Shown here piece after piece: positions 26,639-34,152 of a stretch of 64,000 nt of DNA. Made by a program: the position numbers and the translations under genes. The stretch covers positions 71,893-135,892 of the forward strand of contig JBBIKW010000012.1 of NCBI GenBank assembly GCA_037445225.1, read 5' to 3'. The notes below the pieces were generated by a model. It was not told the origin of the DNA, did not search any database, and worked only from the letters and a program-made list of their open reading frames with translations. Origin of the DNA: M3007 sp037445225. Its GTDB lineage: Bacteria > Bacteroidota > Bacteroidia > Chitinophagales > Saprospiraceae. The first letter of the stretch is position 1; each line of letters opens with the position of its first letter.

Positions 26639-27670
26639 CTAATCCACTACGATCTTAATGCTTTGCTCCTTTTTGCGTTCGGCCACGAGGTCCAGCGTGT
26701 ATTCTTTGTCGCCGTCTTGGATGACGACGCGGGCGGTATTGGGTTCGGCTTTGCCGAAATCTTCTGCATGCAGCGTGATGAGGTGCTCGCGACCCGGAGG
26801 CAGTGTTATCTCAAACTCTTTGGGCTTGTTGGTCAGGAGCAGGTCGCTGATGATTTTTTTATCGTTAAGGTACAGCGAGACGATATCACCGTCCTCTATT
26901 TGGCTGTCCCAGATGCGAATTTTGAGCGTTCGCGATTTAACCTGCACTTTTTCTTTGACTTCTAAGCTGCGGCCGTCGATAGATTGGGGTAATGGAGTTG
27001 ACTCCGCCAGGGGCGGAGTGGGTTTCGGTTTGGGCGTTTCGCGCGCGGGCTTTTGCGGTGGGTCTTCGTCGCAAGGGAGTTTTGCTGTACCGCCAAACTG
27101 GATGCTGAAACCGGGCCCTCGGGTCGTCACGTTGCTGATGAGGATGACGTATTTTTCTCCTTTCTCCGTGCGCAAGGGCGCTAACCAGTTGTCGTCGCCG
27201 GCATCGACGCAGCCGGCATCTTCGCTGGTGTCGGTCTGGCCTTCGCGCAGGCCGGTGGCGCCCATGCAGGGGCTCGTGCGGGCGTTGGCGTGGCTATCTC
27301 CTGCCGCCATACACCGCACGATTTGCTTGTACCGACAATCGCCGTTGGCCGGCAAGCGGTAAACCACGAAGTCGATGTCGTCTTCTTCTCGATGCGGGAC
27401 AATGGTGAAGGTGAGTGTGCCTCCTTTTTCGATCTCAAAGGCTATCCAGGTCGAATTTTCTTCGGCTTGCCCCATGCTTTCACCGTTAAGGAAACACGGT
27501 ACAAAGGCTGCCTCGGTGACATCGTCGCCTTCTCCCGCTGCTCGGTCTATGTGGTAGACCTGTTTTTTGCATATCTGCATGGCCTTTGAGCAGTCTGCGT
27601 GCTCTTGTGCTATCAACACACCAAGGCCCATCCAATAAAAGAGCAACGAGAAAGAAAATGAACGCTGCAT
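26639..27670 (-). CDS. Secreted protein of unknown function, two-domain
   Basis: A 343-aa exported protein; ATG 27670 begins a clean signal peptide (MQRSFSFSLLFYWMGLGVL, cleavage near IAQ). Residues ~24-200 form a Cys-containing domain opening with DCSKAMQICKKQVYHI and holding STWIAFEIEKGGTLTFTIVP and DDIDFVVYRLP. Similar openings occur at the N-terminus of many Bacteroidota surface proteins. A Pro/Lys-rich linker (RETPKPKPTPPLAES) leads to a C-terminal beta domain (~245-343), IRIWDSQIEDGDIVSLYLND...ITLPPGREHLITLHAED, which looks like a small Ig-like module seen in Bacteroidota. There is no T9SS CTD, so it may stay in the periplasm. Function unknown. Confidence 0.68.
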   Translation of the reverse strand: MQRSFSFSLLFYWMGLGVLIAQEHADCSKAMQICKKQVYHIDRAAGEGDDVTEAAFVPCFLNGESMGQAEENSTWIAFEIEKGGTLTFTIVPHREEDDIDFVVYRLPANGDCRYKQIVRCMAAGDSHANARTSPCMGATGLREGQTDTSEDAGCVDAGDDNWLAPLRTEKGEKYVILISNVTTRGPGFSIQFGGTAKLPCDEDPPQKPARETPKPKPTPPLAESTPLPQSIDGRSLEVKEKVQVKSRTLKIRIWDSQIEDGDIVSLYLNDKKIISDLLLTNKPKEFEITLPPGREHLITLHAEDFGKAEPNTARVVIQDGDKEYTLDLVAERKKEQSIKIVVD

Positions 27671-27757
27671 TCGAAAGGTGTTTTTGTTCGCCCACATAAA
27701 CGCTGCCAACGGTCTAAAGAGTTTAGGAAGCGGCAAAAAAAGCGCTTTTACGGTGCT

Positions 27758-28330
27758 CTACTCGCGCAAAAATTCTAGCTCGCCGAAGCGGCTCATCCGG
27801 GCGATAGTGGAGGGTTGCCCGCTTTCTTTACTTCCCTGTCGGTATTTGACGACGTAATCCACGCCAGAAAGGATGTCGCTGGCGATGGCGCCAAAGGTAG
27901 GTGGATAGGGCGCATGGGCCTTGCAGGCAGCTGCGCTAACCAGGGGGCTTCCGAGCAGGCGAATGAGGGTTTGACAAAACTCATCGGCAGTGATGCGGAT
28001 GGCTGCCGAACCATCCCGTGCTTTGACGCAATAGGGCAACCCTACAGAATGCGAATACACCATGGTAAGCGGGCGCTGGTGGTAGGCTAATAGCGTCTCT
28101 ATGCGGGGATTGAGCAACGGAATGTATTGCTTCAACATATCGATGCTGTCTACTAAGAGGATATACCCTTGTCCAGGAGGCTGCTCGCGCAGCGCCGATA
28201 ACCGCGCTACCGCCGTTTCTTGAAGCGCATCGCAGCCGATGGCCCATATGGTATCGGTAGGATAACAGATGATACCGCCGCCTCGCAGCAGTTGGGTAAT
28301 TTGAGAAATATCGTCCTCGGGAAAAAACAT
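27758..28330 (-). CDS. Sua5/YciO/YrdC family L-threonylcarbamoyladenylate synthase
   Basis: A 190-aa protein (ATG 28330; the in-frame upstream codons have no homology and overlap the divergent gene). The YrdC fold starts with GGGIICYPTDTIWAIGCDAL, then ALREQPPGQGYILLVDSID, RPLTMVYSHS and SAAIRITADEFCQTLIR. The family makes threonylcarbamoyl-AMP for the t6A37 modification of ANN-decoding tRNAs. The usual KxR(x2)SxxN signature is altered: the region reads LREQPPGQGYILL instead of K-R-P...P. This is the pattern of a YciO/YrdC-like side branch common in Bacteroidota, so activity is probable but not certain. Confidence 0.78.
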   Translation of the reverse strand: MFFPEDDISQITQLLRGGGIICYPTDTIWAIGCDALQETAVARLSALREQPPGQGYILLVDSIDMLKQYIPLLNPRIETLLAYHQRPLTMVYSHSVGLPYCVKARDGSAAIRITADEFCQTLIRLLGSPLVSAAACKAHAPYPPTFGAIASDILSGVDYVVKYRQGSKESGQPSTIARMSRFGELEFLRE

Positions 28331-28429
28331 AATCAACTCTTTGTGTTTCTTTGTCGTTCTATACGTATCAAAATAAGTGCAAAAGTCCGCCGTTTCCTCG
28401 AAATACGCACACCCACACACAAGGCGCAT

Positions 28430-30685
28430 ATGTACAAGCACAGCTTTTGGTCGTTTCTGTTCTCCGCTGTACTCTGCTTTTCATGCGGCGTGCTTTCGGC
28501 GCGCCACATCATCGGCGGCGAAATCACCTATCAGTACATCGGTATGAATGCGGCCGGTCAAAATATCTACCGCTTCACTATGAAGGTGTATCGCGATTGC
28601 TTGGGTGGAGGAGCGGGCTATGACAATCCGGCAGAAATGGCGATTTATAGGGGCACGCTGAACAATAATGTGTTGATAGAGTCTTTCCGCATCTTTAATC
28701 CAACGATCAGACGGCTGACCCCAGAGCCACCTCCTTGTGTGACGCAGCTGCCGGTAGTATGCGTAGAAGAGGGGATCTATACTTTTGAGCGCGCCTTGCC
28801 GGTGATTAACCAAAGCTATTTCATTGTCTATCAGCGCTGTTGCCGCAACCAGACGATACGAAATGTCGTATCGCCTGGCGACATTGGCGCTACTTACTAC
28901 GTAGAGCTTACGCCAGCCGCCCAACAACTGCGCAACAACAGTCCTACTTTCAATAAATTCCCACCCATCATCATCTGTGCAAATATCCCTCTGGTATTTG
29001 ACCACTCGGCGACCGATCCGGAAGGCGATCTTATTACCTATAGCTTATGTGCGCCGTTGGAAGGCGGAGGACCCATCCTGACACCGCCCGGCCTCTACAC
29101 CTGCAACGGGGCAGTGCCAACCCCGCCGTGTGGGCCGCCCTTTGAGCAGGTGCCTTTCGTCTTGCCTAACTATAGCGCGACGAATCCGCTCGATGCCTCT
29201 CCGCCACTGACCATAGACCCACAGACGGGACTGATGACCGGTACGCCCACTGTATTAGGTCAGTTTGTCGTGGGTGTGTGCATCCAGGAATACCGAGGCG
29301 CTACGCTGCTGTCGGAGATCAGGCGCGACTTTCAATTTAACGTAGCCGAATGCTCACCCACCGTGCTGGCTAACGTTCGAAGCGACAGTATCATAGGCAC
29401 CAAGCGGTTCGTCCTCAACTCGTGTGGCCAAAACACAGTCACTTTTCAAAATTTAAGCGTGCAGCGCAACCAGATTACGGAGTGGGAATGGCGCTTCGAC
29501 CTCAAGACTTCTACCTTTACGGACAAACAAAATTGGGATGCTACGGTCACCTTCCCAGATACCGGCACCTATTCGGGCACCCTTATCCTGAACCCCGGCA
29601 AGCCTTGCTCCGACACCGCGCGTATCTTTGTCAATATCTTTCCCAGCATTCAGGCCGACTTCTCCTTCGACTACGACACCTGCGTGGCTGGACCAGTGAG
29701 CTTTACCGACCTATCCACCGGTGCGGGCGGCATCGATCGTTGGAATTGGAATTTTGGCGTGCCTAACGGCACGTCTACCCAACGCAATCCCGATTTTCTG
29801 TACCCAATCCCGGGCAATCATCCCGTTACCCTTCGCGTGACGGACCGAAACAACTGCTCGGATGCTATCACCAAGACAGTTAATTGGTTCCCTGTACCAC
29901 CGCTCATCATCATCGCCCCCAACCGCTTCGTAGGGTGTGCGCCTGCAGAAATCTTTTTCAACAACTTATCTACGCCCATCGATTCCACCTACCAAATTCT
30001 TTGGTCGTTTGGTGACGGCCAGACAGCGCGCAACATCATCAGCCCCACACACCGATACGAGCAGCCCGGCCTGTATACCATCACCATAGCCATCACTTCT
30101 CCTATCGGATGTTTTACGGCCGACACCTTTGTCAACTTCATTCGCACCGAACCTTCGCCCACAGCAGACTTCACCTTCTCGCCCGAAGAACTGAACTCGT
30201 TCGACCGCACGGTGCAGTTTACCGATTTGTCGATAGATGCCCATCGGTGGAATTGGCGGTTCGATCGCTTTGGCACCAGCATTCAGCGCAATCCCTCTTT
30301 TGTTTTTCCCGACACGGGGCTGATGGCCGTCACGCTCATCGTCACCCATCCGCGCGGTTGCCAAGACTCCATCACGAAGTACATCGATGTAGTGCCTCAG
30401 GTGCGCTGGTTCATGCCAAACGCCTTCACCCCAAACAACGACGGGCAGAACGACGGTTTCTTAGGCAGGGGCTATTTAGAAGGCGTTACCGATTTCAGCT
30501 TAACGATTTGGAATCGATGGGGCGAGCTGGTATTTCAGACCAACAACCCCGAGGAGGCATGGAATGGGCGCAAGATGAACACCGGTGAGATGTCGCCTGA
30601 AGGCGTATATGTCTATGTCGTGGCATTTACCGAGCCCAGAGGGCAGCGGCGCGAGTTCAAGGGCTTTGCTACCTTGCTGCGTTAG
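28430..30685 (+). CDS. Secreted PKD-repeat protein with type B T9SS sorting domain
   Basis: A 751-aa protein with signal peptide MYKHSFWSFLFSAVLCFSCG (cleavage near LSA). Residues ~24-310 are the conserved Bacteroidota opening RHIIGGEITYQYIG...MKVYRDC...VYQRCCRNQTIRNV, with PITYSLC-like and GQFVVGVCIQEYR stretches. Four PKD-like Ig domains follow (for example VSFTDLSTG...WNWNFG, ILWSFGDGQTA and VQFTDLSIDAHRWNWRF). The C-terminal ~85 residues are the type B CTD (MPNAFTPNNDGQNDGF, TIWNRWGELVFQTN, GVYVYVVAF). It is predicted to be secreted by T9SS and displayed or shed, perhaps an adhesin. It is a paralogue of the convergent neighbour at 30682-32823. Confidence 0.85.
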   Translation: MYKHSFWSFLFSAVLCFSCGVLSARHIIGGEITYQYIGMNAAGQNIYRFTMKVYRDCLGGGAGYDNPAEMAIYRGTLNNNVLIESFRIFNPTIRRLTPEPPPCVTQLPVVCVEEGIYTFERALPVINQSYFIVYQRCCRNQTIRNVVSPGDIGATYYVELTPAAQQLRNNSPTFNKFPPIIICANIPLVFDHSATDPEGDLITYSLCAPLEGGGPILTPPGLYTCNGAVPTPPCGPPFEQVPFVLPNYSATNPLDASPPLTIDPQTGLMTGTPTVLGQFVVGVCIQEYRGATLLSEIRRDFQFNVAECSPTVLANVRSDSIIGTKRFVLNSCGQNTVTFQNLSVQRNQITEWEWRFDLKTSTFTDKQNWDATVTFPDTGTYSGTLILNPGKPCSDTARIFVNIFPSIQADFSFDYDTCVAGPVSFTDLSTGAGGIDRWNWNFGVPNGTSTQRNPDFLYPIPGNHPVTLRVTDRNNCSDAITKTVNWFPVPPLIIIAPNRFVGCAPAEIFFNNLSTPIDSTYQILWSFGDGQTARNIISPTHRYEQPGLYTITIAITSPIGCFTADTFVNFIRTEPSPTADFTFSPEELNSFDRTVQFTDLSIDAHRWNWRFDRFGTSIQRNPSFVFPDTGLMAVTLIVTHPRGCQDSITKYIDVVPQVRWFMPNAFTPNNDGQNDGFLGRGYLEGVTDFSLTIWNRWGELVFQTNNPEEAWNGRKMNTGEMSPEGVYVYVVAFTEPRGQRREFKGFATLLR

Positions 30686-30695
30686 CGCAGCAAGG
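30672..30695. terminator. Palindrome that holds both convergent stops, likely two-way terminator
   Basis: CCTTGCTGCG (30672-30681) and CGCAGCAAGG (30686-30695) form a perfect 10-bp stem around a TTAG loop. The loop contains both stop codons: TAG (30683-30685) for the plus-strand gene and TAA (30682-30684 read on the minus strand) for the minus-strand gene. Each arm codes for the final LLR of one protein. There is no T run, so termination strength is uncertain. Confidence 0.55.
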
Positions 30696-32823
30696 CCACG
30701 TTGCCCTTCTTTTCAGTAATGGTGCCGCCGAGGCAACGCACGCGAAGGTAATAGCCATAAGTTTCAACCGGCTGTGGCTTGCCCTGAAACGTGCCGTCCC
30801 AAAATCCGTTGGGGTCGGTGGTCTCGAATAGCTTTTGGCCCCATCGGTTGTAGATGGCCCAGTATACTTCTTCCACAAAGCGGCTTTCTAAGCGCAGCAC
30901 GTCGTTTTCTCCGTCGCCATTGGGCGAGAAGCCCGTAGGAAAAAACACGAAGGGCTCGTCGCAGCGCGGGAAGAGGACGGTGATGGTGAGGGTGCGCTCC
31001 AACACGCAGCCGCCGTCGAGCGCTAAATGCGCCACATAGGTCGTGGTGCTTCCAGGCGAAGCGATGGGGTTGGCAATGTTGGGATTGCTGAGGCCCAATA
31101 CAGGCGTCCAAGAGATGCTGCCGCTGCCGCTATAAGTGGCCGTTAGCTGAGAGCTGCCTCCGAAATAGATGACCGGAGGGTCGGCCGCCACCGAAAAATC
31201 TTGCACGTCAAACACGTTAACGGTCACCGCGCCCTCGTAGACACAGAAGGCATTGGTGATGGTTACTTGGTACTGTGTTGTGGTAGAAGGAAATGCCAGC
31301 GGCGATGCAGCCATGGGGTCGGAGAGCGTTGCCGCCGGCGTCCACTCGTACAGATAGGTGTCGATACCGCCGGCGTTCAGGCGAACGGTATCGCCAGGGC
31401 AGATAGTTAGCGTTTGACGGAGGCTATCCACTACCGGAATGGGCGCATTTAAGGAGAAAAAAGCGGTGTCGCGGCATCCTCCCGCCGAAAGCGCAATTAG
31501 GCGCAACTGGTAATTGCCCGGGCGCTTTACCACAAAAGTCGGGTTGGCCTCCGACGACTGTAGGGAAAACCCTCCCATCCCTATCAATTGCCACGACCAA
31601 GCCGCCACACCGTACACAGTGTCGGTACTCAAGTCGACGGCTCGGATGACCAAACCGTCATTGTCGCACTGAAGGAATTCGACATCGATGGCGGCGTCGA
31701 TATGGAGGGCGCCGACGCGGATGGTTTGAAAAGCGGTGTCGGCACAGGGCAGTCCCGGCCCTACGATAAGGGCCACCGTGTACAGCCCGGTGTCGGGAAA
31801 TCGATATGTAGGCGAAAAATCGGTGCTCGTTTTGCTGAGGTCGTTGGGCCAATCGAAATACCAGCGCACGGCGGAGAAATTGCTCTGGTTAGAAAAGCGG
31901 ACGATTTCGTTTTCGCAGGCGCCGCCGACCTCGGCAAAAGCGGCCTTCGGATAGCCGCATTCCGCCACGTTGTACTGGAAGTCGCGCCGCGTAGTGGAGA
32001 TGAGTGCGCCGTTGCGGTATTCATCCACGCATACCCCTACCACGAAGTTGCCGATGGTGTTGGGAATACCTGTCATAAAGCCTGTGGACAGATGAATGGT
32101 TAACGGGACACCACCCAAAACGTTCGCTAAGCTGTAGGGCGGCTTCCATACGACTTCCGGATAGGGCCCTTTCAGAGGGGGGACAGGTCGCGGGTTGAGC
32201 GAGTCTGGTCCGTTCAGCGGCGTACACAGTCGATACACGAGCGAGTCGCCGTCGATGTCGGTGGCTGAGTGGTCGAAATCGATGGGTTCGTTGACGCAGA
32301 TGGCCACTGGCGGCCATTTGTTGAACGTCGCGCTGTTGTTGCAGGCTTGGAGGCTCGTTTCCGACAAGTTAGCTACAATCGAGATGCCGGTATTGAGCGG
32401 GTCGGGCAGGTTGCGGATGAGCCGATTGCGGCAGCAACGCTGGTACACCAAGAAATAGCCGCCCGGTCGAAAGGGTAGGGTAGTGATGGTTCGATAGGTG
32501 CTTCGATGCACACATACGTTGGGAGGAACGATCAAGCAAGGGTTGTCTAGTGCCACCGGCAAGGTGTCGTGTGCCATAGCGTTCCAAGGCACTAGTAGGT
32601 TGCGAAAGAGGTTCCACTCCGCATCGTAGACGCCTATAGCTGCTGGGTCGTCGAACCATGGAACGCCGTTGAAACAGTCGCGGTATACGGTCAAATTGAT
32701 TTCGTATTGATTATTGCCCAGACAACGATAGGTAATTTCGCCGCCGACAATGTGCGTAGACCATGCAATAAACGGGGAGGACACCCCAAACACTACTAGC
32801 GAAAAGAGGATAGGGTATTTCAT
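30682..32823 (-). CDS. Secreted PKD/Ig-repeat protein with type B T9SS sorting domain
   Basis: A 713-aa paralogue of the facing gene. Signal peptide KYPILFSLVVFGVSSPFIAW is followed by the same opening domain: STHIVGGEITYRCLGNNQYE, LTVYRDCFNG and GYFLVYQRCCRNRLIRNLP, up to GNFVVGVCVDEYRNGALIST. PKD-like modules (RFSNQSNFSAVRWYFDWP, VKRPGNYQLRLIALSAGGC) and two repeats of a YEWTPAATLSDPMAASPLA/ISWTPVLGLSNPNIANPIA type follow. The end is a type B CTD (FFPTGFSPNGDGENDVLRLE, AIYNRWGQKLFETTDPNGFW). T9SS exports it; the ligand is unknown. The gene is the last of a minus-strand run and starts 26 bp after the Omp85-like gene stop. Confidence 0.85.
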   Translation of the reverse strand: MKYPILFSLVVFGVSSPFIAWSTHIVGGEITYRCLGNNQYEINLTVYRDCFNGVPWFDDPAAIGVYDAEWNLFRNLLVPWNAMAHDTLPVALDNPCLIVPPNVCVHRSTYRTITTLPFRPGGYFLVYQRCCRNRLIRNLPDPLNTGISIVANLSETSLQACNNSATFNKWPPVAICVNEPIDFDHSATDIDGDSLVYRLCTPLNGPDSLNPRPVPPLKGPYPEVVWKPPYSLANVLGGVPLTIHLSTGFMTGIPNTIGNFVVGVCVDEYRNGALISTTRRDFQYNVAECGYPKAAFAEVGGACENEIVRFSNQSNFSAVRWYFDWPNDLSKTSTDFSPTYRFPDTGLYTVALIVGPGLPCADTAFQTIRVGALHIDAAIDVEFLQCDNDGLVIRAVDLSTDTVYGVAAWSWQLIGMGGFSLQSSEANPTFVVKRPGNYQLRLIALSAGGCRDTAFFSLNAPIPVVDSLRQTLTICPGDTVRLNAGGIDTYLYEWTPAATLSDPMAASPLAFPSTTTQYQVTITNAFCVYEGAVTVNVFDVQDFSVAADPPVIYFGGSSQLTATYSGSGSISWTPVLGLSNPNIANPIASPGSTTTYVAHLALDGGCVLERTLTITVLFPRCDEPFVFFPTGFSPNGDGENDVLRLESRFVEEVYWAIYNRWGQKLFETTDPNGFWDGTFQGKPQPVETYGYYLRVRCLGGTITEKKGNVALLR

Positions 32824-32849
32824 CGCCCAAATTTATAAAAGGCGATGCA

Positions 32850-34028
32850 TTAGAAAGCTTCCCCAGTAAACCAGTAAAATGCCGGTCCTTCGCGCGTGAT
32901 ACCCATATCGATGCGGACGAAGATGTCTTTTTTGGGAAAAATCAGGTAGCGTATACCAACACCGCCGGCCCATCGCACGTGCCGAAGGGAAAGGGCCGAA
33001 AAAGAAGGTGCTACAGTGCCGACGCCGAAGAAAGCCGCCGCCCCGAAATACTTGCTAAACGGCAAGGGCAAAAACCGGTACTCTACCTGGGCAGCGTGGT
33101 AATGGCGGTCGCGATAGCGCCCGGTGTAGTAGCCGCGCATCAGCGACTCGTTGCCCATCAAGCTCAGCTGATTGAACGGAGCTGTCCCCACCACGATGCT
33201 GCTGAGCGCCTGGGCAGCCAATACCTGTCCACGCCCCATGTTTCGATAGCGGCGCACTTCGGCAAAAAACAGGCTGAACGTATAATCGCTGCCCCAGAGG
33301 CGGTTGTAGTGCAGCCACGACAGCTCCGCAAACCACCCATGGCGGGTGTTGAGCATGTTGGGCCGAGAGTCGTATACGGTGCCCAAGCCGATGGCCATAT
33401 TGGACGAACCATGCGCTCCTTCGGGCAGAGGGTGTGCGCCGTGTTCGTTGTCAAAATTCACTCGCGTGAGCGATTGGATGTCGATCTCTGGCCCTGCGAA
33501 CCAGTTCGGCCGCAGCCGGCGCAAGATGCGTTGGCGCAGCAAAAAATAGGTGCCGTTGACGACGCTCGGCGCTTCCGGCCGGCTATCTGGGCCAATGCCG
33601 TAATACAGCAAGGGGAAGCGCTGAAAGCGAAGCCGACCCAGCAATATCCATTGGTCGCGATCGGTATACACGGCATTGTCGAACCACAACCCGTATTGCG
33701 AGCGCAGCGTGACAAATCCGAAGGCCGTAATTTCGCTAAGACGATTGCGCATGGGGTCGTTCTTGGCGTGGAAAAGCAGCGACCCCGCAGCGCCAAATTC
33801 CCAGCTCGTTTCTGGGGAATACCCCAAAGTGGGATAGGCCAAAAAGCGAGGTCTATCGGCAGGCAGATGGTCGCGCGTAAAGCGCATCAACAGTCGGTTG
33901 AACCACGTGGTCGTGTCACTAGTTTCTCTACTATAGGCGGCTGCAGCGCATAGAGCAAGGCATATTGACAAAAAGCAGCTCTTTCGAACGAAGGCAAAGT
34001 GCACGATTAGATGCATGGGCGTAGACAT
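32850..34028 (-). CDS. BamA/TamA (Omp85) family outer-membrane barrel protein
   Basis: A 392-aa protein. ATG 34028 gives MSTPMHLIVHFAFVRKSCFL and a signal peptide ending near AYS; ATG 34016 is an equally possible start. The mature part has no POTRA domains and consists of a 16-strand-type barrel: YPTLGYSPETSWEFGAAGSL, LRFQRFPLLYYGIGPDSRPE and YDSRPNMLNTRHGWFAELSW. The Omp85 loop-6 signature is LMRGYYTGRYRDRHYHAAQV (RGY motif), and the protein ends in a terminal Phe (FTGEAF), as barrel substrates do. POTRA-less 'surface antigen' barrels of this kind are common in Bacteroidota and their role is unclear. It is downstream of the large type A secreted protein, possibly in one transcript. Confidence 0.78.
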   Translation of the reverse strand: MSTPMHLIVHFAFVRKSCFLSICLALCAAAAYSRETSDTTTWFNRLLMRFTRDHLPADRPRFLAYPTLGYSPETSWEFGAAGSLLFHAKNDPMRNRLSEITAFGFVTLRSQYGLWFDNAVYTDRDQWILLGRLRFQRFPLLYYGIGPDSRPEAPSVVNGTYFLLRQRILRRLRPNWFAGPEIDIQSLTRVNFDNEHGAHPLPEGAHGSSNMAIGLGTVYDSRPNMLNTRHGWFAELSWLHYNRLWGSDYTFSLFFAEVRRYRNMGRGQVLAAQALSSIVVGTAPFNQLSLMGNESLMRGYYTGRYRDRHYHAAQVEYRFLPLPFSKYFGAAAFFGVGTVAPSFSALSLRHVRWAGGVGIRYLIFPKKDIFVRIDMGITREGPAFYWFTGEAF

Positions 34029-34152
34029 AAAGAATGGGTCGTGTATTTTATCGGTGAGTAAAACAATATGCGCGCCAAGAATGGTACTGCTGCATAAACG
34101 CAGGCCATCTCCTACCGATATATACTCAGCAGCCCCTCCTTTGTTTCCTCTT

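Noticed and set aside
27738..27749. Perfect 12-bp palindrome AAAAGCGCTTTT after the Sua5/YrdC gene as a terminator
   Set aside because: The arms are too short (6 bp, mostly A-T) with no loop, so a stable RNA hairpin is unlikely; kept only as an observation.
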